A DNA stretch of 64,000 bases from DATJPR01 sp963811705 (GTDB lineage Bacteria; Bacteroidota; Ignavibacteria; UBA10030; UBA6906): positions 471,110 through 535,109 of the forward strand of contig CAWESL010000008.1 of the NCBI GenBank assembly GCA_963811705.1, written 5' to 3'. This document shows, piece by piece, positions 28,353 through 34,900 of the stretch; the stretch's first letter is position 1, and the number at the start of each line of letters is the position of its first letter. The translations under genes were made by a program, and so were the position numbers. Under the pieces are notes generated by a model. It searched no databases, was not told where the DNA came from, and saw only the letters and a list, made by a program, of their open reading frames with translations.

Positions 28353-29423
28353 TCAGTCTCTCGCCCGCCGTATAATCTCGTTCGTTAAATCCAGAATCGG
28401 CTGTGTGCTCCGGTAATTCTCTTCGAGCTTGATGATTTTACAGTCGTCATACTGCTCGGGGAACTCGAGGATGTTCCGCACGGTCGCGCCGCGGAAGCTG
28501 TAAATCGATTGCGCGTCGTCACCGACCACCATGACGTTGTGATGCCGGGAAGCGAGGAGCTGGACGATTTCGGCCTGGATGAGGTTCGTGTCCTGGTATT
28601 CGTCCACCATGATGTATTTGTACCGGTCGCAAATCTTGGTCCGGACTTGGTCCACGTCGCGGAGCAGTTTCCGCAGATAGAGGAGAAGATCGTCGTAATC
28701 CATGAGATTGTGGCGCGATTTATATTCTTCGAATGCCCGTTGGAGCTGTCCGATCTCTTCAAGATATCCTTCGTAGTGCGGGTATTCGTCCCGAAGCACC
28801 TCACGAAGCGGCCGGACGGTGTTGACTGCCTTGGAGAAGATATCGTAGAGCGTCTGCTTCCGCGGAAAGCGCTTCTCCTTCGTGTCGAACTTCAGCTTCG
28901 TCCGGAGCAGGTTCACCACATCTTCAGCGTCTCCCTGGTCAAGGATGCTGAACGATGACTCGAACCCCACGAGGGGAGCGTACTGCCGCAGGACGAGGTT
29001 CGCGAAGGAATGGAAGGTCCCGCCGGCGACGTTTTCACAGCGGGCATCGAGCAGCATCGACGCCCGGCGCAGCATTTCTTGCGCCGCCCGGCGAGTGAAC
29101 GTCAGGAGGAGGATAGCCTCCGGCTTGACACCCAGCTCGACGAGATAGGCGACGCGATAGACGATCGTCCTGGTTTTCCCGGTGCCGGCGCCGGCGACGA
29201 TGAGGTGCGGCCCGTTGACGGAAGACGCTGCCTCGTATTGCGCGGCATTCAGTTCGTTCCGGTAGTCGATCTTGAACTTCTGGGGAAGCGACGGTGCCGG
29301 TTCGAGCCCTGCGTCCGGGGTTTTCTTGAGGACGTATTTTTTCAACGTTGTTCGGTCTTGGTGCTCCAATTGGAAATTGGCAGTTGGGAATTCCCACGTG
29401 GCAATTGGGAACTGCCAATTCAT
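28353..29423 (-). CDS. UvrD/Rep-like helicase, N-terminal half (split gene)
   Basis: About 356 residues from ATG 29423, which overlaps the DUF72 stop as ATGA; a TTG at 29345 is an alternative. SF1 motifs in order: Q-motif-like NELNAAQYEAASS, Walker A GAGTGKTRT, Ia TFTRRAAQEM, II VDEYQDTN, III VVGDDAQSIYSFRGA, IV LEENYRSTQPILDLTNEIIR. It then stops after RARD, where an intact helicase would continue into KFSKELYTH-like sequence. The remaining motifs are in the ORF at 26337-27374. 3'-5' SF1 helicases act in DNA repair and replication restart. Confidence 0.87.
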   Translation of the reverse strand: MNWQFPIATWEFPTANFQLEHQDRTTLKKYVLKKTPDAGLEPAPSLPQKFKIDYRNELNAAQYEAASSVNGPHLIVAGAGTGKTRTIVYRVAYLVELGVKPEAILLLTFTRRAAQEMLRRASMLLDARCENVAGGTFHSFANLVLRQYAPLVGFESSFSILDQGDAEDVVNLLRTKLKFDTKEKRFPRKQTLYDIFSKAVNTVRPLREVLRDEYPHYEGYLEEIGQLQRAFEEYKSRHNLMDYDDLLLYLRKLLRDVDQVRTKICDRYKYIMVDEYQDTNLIQAEIVQLLASRHHNVMVVGDDAQSIYSFRGATVRNILEFPEQYDDCKIIKLEENYRSTQPILDLTNEIIRRARD

Positions 29424-30424
29424 AATTTCTTGGCCGGGTACGCCTCCAGCGTGTCGAGGATCCCCTCGATCGTCTTCGGCGAATTCCCTTCGGCACGATT
29501 GTTCACGTACACATAGAGTGCGCGCTTTTCCGCGACGCACCGGTGCACCGCCTCGACAATTCCTTCCCGGAGTTCCGGGTTTTCTTCTTTGAGATGATCG
29601 TACGGCTTGAACATTTCCACCGCCTGTTCGTAGGTCCGTCCCGGTTTCAACAAGGCCCGGACGACCGAAAAGTCCGTCGTCAACGTTCCCGAGATCCCGA
29701 CCTGGCGGATGATCGGCGGCATGCGGGTCCAGTTGTTGAAGACATGCGAGACGCCGTGATCGGCGAGGAGCTTCAGGTAATCGCTCGTGAGAAAATCGCT
29801 GTTCCGTACCTCGACCGCATAGGAATACCCCCGGGGGAGCTTGGACAGAAAGTTCTCGAGGAGTGCCACGAAGCGTTCGTCGTCGATCCCGGAGTTCGGG
29901 TAGAATGTCGAGAACTCGAAAATGATCGCTCCCCGTTTTGTGCCGAGTGCGTCGAGCGGGCGGAGAAACGCGTCTTCGAAGAGGGCTGCGTTCAGAAAGT
30001 CCGGATTGTCCTTTCCGGCGAGAGCTCCGTAACGGGCGATGCCGGGATACCGGAACACGGTAATTCTGTCGGTCACCTTCAGCGCGAGGCGAAAACCATC
30101 GGGGGTCTGATCATTGATGCGCTCCATCGTCTCGCGGTCGGGAAAATCGTAAAGCGCGAAATCCGCGCACACCGTCGGGAACAGCGCGGCATACTCCGCG
30201 AGGCATTCCTGCTCGAAGCTGCGCTGTGAGGCATATCGCCGGTTATACACCATCCCTTTCCACCCCGGATATTTCCAGGACGACGATCCGAAGAGGATCC
30301 CGCGTGAGGCCCATGTCTCGAGCCGACTCTTGTTCCGTTCGACATACTCCGACGTCGGCGGCGGGGCTTCCGGAAAGAGCGGAAGGGTCGCATCCGCTGT
30401 TGGTGTCCGCTTCTTTTTTGGCAT
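29420..30424 (-). CDS. DUF72 family protein
   Basis: 334 residues from ATG 30424. Family motifs are complete: ILFGSSSWKYPGWKGMVYN at the start, FALYDFPDRET, FRLALKVTDRITVFRYP, IIFEFSTFYPN, YSYAVEVRNSDFLTSDYL and VSHVFNNWTRMPPIIRQ. DUF72 proteins are TIM-barrel-like and of unsettled function, sometimes linked to nucleic-acid metabolism. Here the gene is coupled to the helicase (ATGA overlap) and lies close to a divergent DUF72-like gene in the polymerase cassette, which supports a DNA-repair context. Confidence 0.92.
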   Translation of the reverse strand: MPKKKRTPTADATLPLFPEAPPPTSEYVERNKSRLETWASRGILFGSSSWKYPGWKGMVYNRRYASQRSFEQECLAEYAALFPTVCADFALYDFPDRETMERINDQTPDGFRLALKVTDRITVFRYPGIARYGALAGKDNPDFLNAALFEDAFLRPLDALGTKRGAIIFEFSTFYPNSGIDDERFVALLENFLSKLPRGYSYAVEVRNSDFLTSDYLKLLADHGVSHVFNNWTRMPPIIRQVGISGTLTTDFSVVRALLKPGRTYEQAVEMFKPYDHLKEENPELREGIVEAVHRCVAEKRALYVYVNNRAEGNSPKTIEGILDTLEAYPAKKL

Positions 30425-30515
30425 GATGCAATATACGAACGCAGGGAGAGGAAAGAAAAAGTCCACAGACGCGTGGACTTTTTCATGACCGACCGGACAA
30501 CATCGCGTGAGAGGC

Positions 30516-31319
30516 TCAGCCACCCATGCCGGCCTGCATGCCGGTGATCAGGGCGAACGCCACCCAGAGGATCCAGAGCGCGAACACAAGCACGAGGACC
30601 TTGGTCAGGTCCTTCATGAAGAGGCGTGAGAGGCCGATGCTCACCACGCCGAGGTCCCAGAACGTAAACAGATTGATCTTTGCCAGGAGGAGGTGAATTT
30701 TATTGTCGACCGAGAAGCTGTCGAGGACAAAGAGAGCAAGGTTTGGTCCGGCATGGAGTTTATCGAACCCGATGGCCATGATCGTTGTGACGATGGACTC
30801 GAGGCACCCGATGAAGAAGGTCAGCCCGACCACCTCCACCACTTTCATATACGGTGCGTTGACTTTCATCACTGTTTTGCCGAGCAGCCAGTAGACCAGG
30901 CAGACAAAGAACAATCCGATGGGGACGATGATCACGAGTGATCCGGCGGTGGTGATCGTCATCCACGGCGAACTGGGGTCGGTGAATTTTTCCATCTGTT
31001 CGCGGGCCTGGTCGGCCTGTTCGGCAGTCATCTTTCCGTTCTGGATCTGTTCCTGGAGTCGTTTTTCCGACTGCTGGGAGATCTGATCTTTGAGCTGACT
31101 GGCGAGCGACGGGTTGCGCAACGTGAGTTGTGACATGCCGAACGCAATGAGGATGAAGATGATCAACGGCACGACCCAATTGGAGGGAGTCGATGCGGTG
31201 TTGCGGACGTTGTCGAACAGCTCACTGGGCGCCGCGAAGATATTCGTCAGTCGTTCCGTGAACGACATTGGTGCGACGGGCGGTTCACCGGTTGCTTGCG
31301 GGGTAGTGGTGTCTTCCAT
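30516..31319 (-). CDS. Yip1-domain membrane protein
   Basis: 267 residues from ATG 31319, preceded by AAAGGAGCC. A soluble N-terminus is followed by five hydrophobic helices (WVVPLIIFILIAFGMSQL, SLVIIVPIGLFFVCLVYWLL, VVEVVGLTFFIGCLESIV and others) in the Yip1/YIPF arrangement. Between helices 1 and 2 is a charged Gln-rich helical insert (KDQISQQSEKRLQEQIQNGK). Function in bacteria is unknown. It is divergent from the polymerase cassette and shares its upstream region. Confidence 0.8.
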   Translation of the reverse strand: MEDTTTPQATGEPPVAPMSFTERLTNIFAAPSELFDNVRNTASTPSNWVVPLIIFILIAFGMSQLTLRNPSLASQLKDQISQQSEKRLQEQIQNGKMTAEQADQAREQMEKFTDPSSPWMTITTAGSLVIIVPIGLFFVCLVYWLLGKTVMKVNAPYMKVVEVVGLTFFIGCLESIVTTIMAIGFDKLHAGPNLALFVLDSFSVDNKIHLLLAKINLFTFWDLGVVSIGLSRLFMKDLTKVLVLVFALWILWVAFALITGMQAGMGG

Positions 31320-31389
31320 GGAGGCTCCTTTTGTGGGTTGGAGACGGGGCAACGTAGTGAAAAACCTTTTGAGAATCAACGGTTTTGAA

Positions 31390-31443
31390 TACGACATTTT
31401 TGTCGTTGCGTGACTTGACAGAGCGACAAATTTGTCGTATTCT
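31390..31443 (+). promoter_or_regulatory. Promoter with twin palindromic operators upstream of the polymerase cassette
   Basis: The -35 TTGACA (31415-31420) and -10 TATTCT (31438-31443) are separated by exactly 17 bp. The 14-bp perfect palindrome CGACAAATTTGTCG (31424-31437) fills the end of that spacer. A second site, CGACATTTTTGTCG (31392-31405), lies upstream; the centres are 32 bp apart, about three helical turns. Flanks extend the symmetry to TACGACA and TGTCGTA. A repressor bound here would occlude RNA polymerase, as LexA does at SOS promoters, but the motif matches no LexA box I know. The regulator is unknown. Confidence 0.75.
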
Positions 31444-31465
31444 TTTGTCGGAACTCACCCTGGTC

Positions 31466-31538
31466 CCCCCATCTCCCTATCTCCCCATCTCCCCTTCGCG
31501 CGAAGGGGGGAAGGGGAGAACGGGGGAGGGGGAGAAAG
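31466..31538 (+). repeat. C/T-run inverted repeat in the cassette 5' leader
   Basis: A pyrimidine arm (CCCCATCTCCCCTATCT-like) meets a purine arm through the perfect palindrome CCCCTTCGCGCGAAGGGG (31491-31508). The purine arm includes the GGGAG-rich ribosome site of dinB, so a folded leader could hide it. The same repeat type occurs elsewhere (34806, 52866, 55145, 61262), so the placement may be fortuitous. Confidence 0.65.
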
Positions 31539-31542
31539 AGCT

Positions 31543-32727
31543 ATGCGCCTCTATCTCCATCTTGACCTCGACAGCTTTTTCGCCTCTGTCGAAACCGCGC
31601 TCCGCCCCGAACTGCGTGGGATCCCGGTGTGTGTGGGAGGGCAGCGGGGAGGGCGCGGGATTGTAACCTGTCCGAATTACGCAGCGCGCGCGTACGGTGT
31701 CCGGACTGCCATGTCGGTGCGCGCGGCGGAGCAGCTGCTTCCGTCGACGGCCGTCTTTCTGCGGGGGAACCATCGTCTCTACGGCGATTACTCCCGGCGC
31801 GTCATGGCAATCCTGGAGTCGTTTGGACCCGGCGTGCGGCAGAAGAGCATCGATGAGGCGCTGATGGAAATACAGGGATCCCTGCATTTCTGGGGGGACG
31901 ATCCGGTTCGCATGGCGCGGGCAATCAAGGACCGCATTCAGGAGGAGACGGAGCTGACCATCTCCGCGGGGATTGCGCCCAATCCGCTCTGCGCGAAGAT
32001 CGCGGCGGGTCTGCGCAAGCCGGACGGCCTCGTGCTGATACGGCACGGTCGGGTGCGCGAGACGCTTGCGCCGCTGCCGGTGGACGTCGTGCCGGGGATC
32101 GGCAAAAAGACCGCGCCGCGTCTCCGCATGCGGGGGATCTTCACGGTCGGCGACCTGATCGCCCGGGCGCCGGAGCGTGACGGCTGGCTCGGGTCGCTGG
32201 TGCAAGCGTTGCTGGACGAGAGCGACGACCGCGAACACGGCGACCATCAGGCCGAAGAACATTCCATCTCGCGCGACAGGACGTTCGGTCAGGACACCGC
32301 CGACCGGGAACAGATCGAAACGACGCTCTTCATGTTGACCGAACGATGCTGCAAGACGCTTCGCGCCGAAGGCCTCGCGGCGTCGACGGTAACGCTGAAA
32401 GTGCGGTATGCGGATTTCACCACCGTGCAGAAACAGGAGACCCTCCCGTCGGCCGTGATGAACGAAGAACAGATCTTCGCGGCGGTGCGGTCGCTTCTCG
32501 ACGATCTCCTGCCGCCGTGGCGGTTCGTCCGTCTCGTCGGCGTCAAGGTCTCGAACCTCTCGCCGCTGGAAGGGCAACAGCTCGTCCTCGACGGCGGAGA
32601 GACGGAGCGGCTGTATCAGCTCCACCAGGAAGTGGACGCGCTGCAAAAAAAGTTCGGGGAGAAAAGCGTGCGGTGGGGGAAGGGAACAATGGACGATGGA
32701 AAATGGAAGATGGAGAATCGAGAATGA
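31543..32727 (+). CDS. dinB: Y-family DNA polymerase (DinB/Pol IV-like), first gene of the cassette
   Basis: 394 residues from ATG 31543, preceded by a GGGGGAGAAAG tract. Catalytic residues are present: Asp8 and Asp10 in LHLDLDSFFASVE, and Asp104-Glu105 in KSIDEALMEI. Other motifs are GGIVTCPNYAARAYGVRTAM-like (here GRGIVTCPNYAARAYGV), the helix-hairpin-helix VPGIGKKTAPRLRMRGI and a little-finger domain ending LYQLHQEVDALQKKFGEKSV. It performs translesion synthesis. Unlike ImuB, its active site is intact. The last ~12 residues are encoded by repetitive purine-rich sequence, so the C-terminus is probably not conserved, and no clear clamp-binding motif is seen there. Confidence 0.93.
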   Translation: MRLYLHLDLDSFFASVETALRPELRGIPVCVGGQRGGRGIVTCPNYAARAYGVRTAMSVRAAEQLLPSTAVFLRGNHRLYGDYSRRVMAILESFGPGVRQKSIDEALMEIQGSLHFWGDDPVRMARAIKDRIQEETELTISAGIAPNPLCAKIAAGLRKPDGLVLIRHGRVRETLAPLPVDVVPGIGKKTAPRLRMRGIFTVGDLIARAPERDGWLGSLVQALLDESDDREHGDHQAEEHSISRDRTFGQDTADREQIETTLFMLTERCCKTLRAEGLAASTVTLKVRYADFTTVQKQETLPSAVMNEEQIFAAVRSLLDDLLPPWRFVRLVGVKVSNLSPLEGQQLVLDGGETERLYQLHQEVDALQKKFGEKSVRWGKGTMDDGKWKMENRE

Positions 32728-32804
32728 GTTCGTAATCTTCAATTCCCGCCGTTTGTGTGGCGGGCCGTCCCACAGAATGAGCTCTTACAACGACGACGAA
32801 AAAC

Positions 32805-33698
32805 ATGCGATGCGTTTCGATGCACGACGAATTCTCTCTTCTCCTCTCATCCCTCTCCCCCTACCTCCGCGCGTGGGCGCGGCATGAGGTGTTCATCACG
32901 CTCGCGTCGCGGGATGCGTTCGCGCGGAGCGGGCTGAATGCCGGTATGGCGGCGGAGCTGTTCGGAACAACTCTCGCGGAACTGCCGGCGGACGGCGCTC
33001 TCCAGTACGCTCCGCACGGCGCGGGCACGGTCGACGTGATTGTCGAGGACGATGCGCTTGTCTGCCGGTTCCCGTACGACCATCCCGACCGCGCACGGCG
33101 GGGAACGCTGAACGACGCGTTCCTGCACCCGGAACGATTTGCCGGACGCCTTGCCGCCGCGCTGGCGCCGCTCGGAGGGGCGGTACGACTGGTGGTGCTG
33201 CACCCTGCGCCGCTGTACAGGACGGAGGAGATGTCGTTTGCGGAGTTTCTCGGGCGGCTCGACCGGTTCCTTGCGATGCTGCCGCCGCCGCACCGGTATG
33301 CGCTTGAACCGGTCGGCCCCCTCTGTTTCCGGCGAGAATATTTCGCGTGCCTGCAGGCACGGGGCGTGGTGCACGTGCTCAGCGAGGGGGAGGCGCTGTT
33401 CCGTGCGCTGCCGCCGGTCAGCGATCAGCTCGCGATGCCCGGCGCGCTCGGTCATCCCTTGTGCGTGGTCCGCACCATGCCCGATCCGGTGGTCCCGGGC
33501 ATGTTCCGGCCGGTCCCGGACGTCGCGCTCCGAAGACAGGGATGGCGTGATGTGGTGCGGCGATGCCTTGCGGAACACCTCCCGGTGTATCTGTTCGCCG
33601 ATGACGCAACGGATCCGCTCCGGTCGCTGATGACGTTGATGACAATGATGAATGATGATCTGGCGGAGAGGTCGGTGATCAGGAGCCATGCGGCGTAA
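32805..33698 (+). CDS. Divergent DUF72-like protein in the polymerase cassette
   Basis: 297 residues (ATG 32805, alternative 32820; no clear ribosome site). It aligns by eye with the DUF72 protein at 29420-30424: NDAFLHPERFAGRLAAALAP against NAALFEDAFLRPLDAL, FAEFLGRLDRFLAMLPPPHR against FVALLENFLSKLPRGYSYAV, and FACLQARGVVHVLSEG against LKLLADHGVSHVFNNW. The N-terminal GSSSWKYPGWKG-type signature is missing, so it is a degenerate or specialised member. Codon use is very GC-rich. Gaps to the flanking genes are 77 and 133 bp, the latter filled by hairpins. Role unknown, but the position implies DNA-damage tolerance. Confidence 0.72.
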   Translation: MRCVSMHDEFSLLLSSLSPYLRAWARHEVFITLASRDAFARSGLNAGMAAELFGTTLAELPADGALQYAPHGAGTVDVIVEDDALVCRFPYDHPDRARRGTLNDAFLHPERFAGRLAAALAPLGGAVRLVVLHPAPLYRTEEMSFAEFLGRLDRFLAMLPPPHRYALEPVGPLCFRREYFACLQARGVVHVLSEGEALFRALPPVSDQLAMPGALGHPLCVVRTMPDPVVPGMFRPVPDVALRRQGWRDVVRRCLAEHLPVYLFADDATDPLRSLMTLMTMMNDDLAERSVIRSHAA

Positions 33699-33710
33699 CT
33701 CACCTCCGTC

Positions 33711-33810
33711 CCCTCTCTTACAAAGAGAGGGGAGTGTGGAGACGGTACGTCCGGGACGTTCGCTCCCCCTTCTCATTATAAGAGAAGGGGGATGGGGGGA
33801 TGAGTTCAAA
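33711..33810. repeat. Two perfect hairpin repeats inside the cassette
   Basis: CCCCTCTCTT-ACA-AAGAGAGGGG (about 33711-33733) and CCCCCTTCTC-ATTATAA-GAGAAGGGGG (about 33763-33790). The first has an almost identical copy at about 61734-61758. They lie between the DUF72-like and RecA-like genes and could attenuate transcription or mark RNA processing; no U-run follows, so simple termination is unlikely. Confidence 0.7.
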
Positions 33811-33831
33811 CGAGAGGCGGATAAGCAAAAT

Positions 33832-34551
33832 ATGGACAATCAGCGCTCTTCTGCGGCAACCACCGCTGTTGCGAGTTTACCCGCCAGTTTGTTGGCGGGC
33901 CGTCCCGCGGCCGTCGCCGTCCGCGCGTCTGCATCGCTCTCGTACGCCGCGCTGGTGAACCGGTTCCATGCCGAGCCGCACGGCAAGCTCTACTGCCTGC
34001 ACGGCGATGCGATGGTGTTCCGTGTCGCGCTCTCTGCGGCGTCGCAGGCGCTCCTGCGCGGCATGACCGTCGCCCTGGTGGATGGCGCCAACAGGTTCGA
34101 CGCGTATTTCATCGCGGAGTTCGCGCGCCATGTCGAGGCGCGCGGCGGACCGCCGCCGGCGCAGCTGCTCGACAAGATCTACGTGTCGCGCGCGTTCACC
34201 TGCTACCAGATGGAAGCGGTGGTCACGGAACGGCTGCCGAAATTTCTCGAGCGGACGGGGTCGACGGTCGCCGTCCTGTTCGGACCGCTCGATACGTTCT
34301 ACGACGACCAGGCGCCGATGTTCGAGGTGAAGGCGGGAATGGAACGGATGATCGCGACATTGCGACGGCTGCGTGAACAGAAGATCGGCGTCCTGGTGGC
34401 ATCGCAGGACGTCCGCCTTGCATCGCCGGAACGCAGCGGCCTGTTCCCCCGGTTCGCCGCGGCAATGGATGCGGTGTACACCGTCGGACAGGAAGAAGGT
34501 GCGCTGACGATGGCCGCACCCCACCATGGCGCCGGCAGGAATCACACGTGA
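33832..34551 (+). CDS. RecA/RAD55-superfamily protein with degenerate P-loop (ImuA-like position)
   Basis: 239 residues from ATG 33832. It has the RecA-fold layout: a strand LYCLHGDAMVFRVALSAASQ where the Walker A should be, but GxxxxGK[ST] is replaced by HGDAMVFRV (residues 57-65). Next is MTVALVDGANRFDAYFIAEF, KIYVSRAFTCYQMEAVVTE, and a Walker B-like strand TVAVLFGPLDTFYDD. ATP binding by the canonical loop looks lost. In ImuA-ImuB-DnaE2 mutasomes the RecA-like ImuA bridges RecA and the Y-family protein; a comparable adaptor role is inferred from gene order. It is 12 bp before the next gene. Confidence 0.75.
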   Translation: MDNQRSSAATTAVASLPASLLAGRPAAVAVRASASLSYAALVNRFHAEPHGKLYCLHGDAMVFRVALSAASQALLRGMTVALVDGANRFDAYFIAEFARHVEARGGPPPAQLLDKIYVSRAFTCYQMEAVVTERLPKFLERTGSTVAVLFGPLDTFYDDQAPMFEVKAGMERMIATLRRLREQKIGVLVASQDVRLASPERSGLFPRFAAAMDAVYTVGQEEGALTMAAPHHGAGRNHT

Positions 34552-34563
34552 GAGGAGACACCG

Positions 34564-34896
34564 ATGGGACGCACCGTACCGACATTTACCATGGTCTTGC
34601 AGCAGGAGATCGACAGCTGGGGGAAATTCCGCCGAGCGCTGCGCAAGGAAGATCAGGACGCGATGGACGAGCTCTTCCGCTCCGCGCAACTGCAGCTTGC
34701 GGGAAGCGCGTACGCCGCCCGGCCGATCCCCTTCGAGAGCATCGCGATGGCGATGCTGGTGGCACTGCAGCGAAGGGTGCGGGAGCTGGAACGCAGTGCG
34801 AAGTCACCCCATGTCCCCCCATCCCCCCATCTCCCCCTCTCCCCTTCGCGCGATGGGGAGAGAGGGAGAACGGGAGAGGGGGGGAATGGGGGATGA
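34564..34896 (+). CDS. Small helical protein of the polymerase cassette (hypothetical)
   Basis: 110 residues with a strong GAGGAGAC site. Residues 1-80 are predicted helical and charged (VLQQEIDSWGKFRRALRKED, then AMAMLVALQRRVRELERSAK). The last ~30 residues (from SPHVPPSPHLPL) are encoded entirely by a C/T-run inverted repeat (34806-34890) also found in intergenic gaps, so the natural protein probably ended near residue 80 before the repeat arrived. It lies 12 bp after the RecA-like gene and 4 bp before polB, so tight co-expression is expected. It may be a polymerase accessory subunit (inference). Confidence 0.7.
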   Translation: MGRTVPTFTMVLQQEIDSWGKFRRALRKEDQDAMDELFRSAQLQLAGSAYAARPIPFESIAMAMLVALQRRVRELERSAKSPHVPPSPHLPLSPSRDGERGRTGEGGNGG

Positions 34897-34900
34897 GTTC

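Noticed and set aside
28353..29423. Intact stand-alone helicase
   Set aside because: The frame stops after motif IV and motifs V-VI lie in the separate ORF at 26337-27374.
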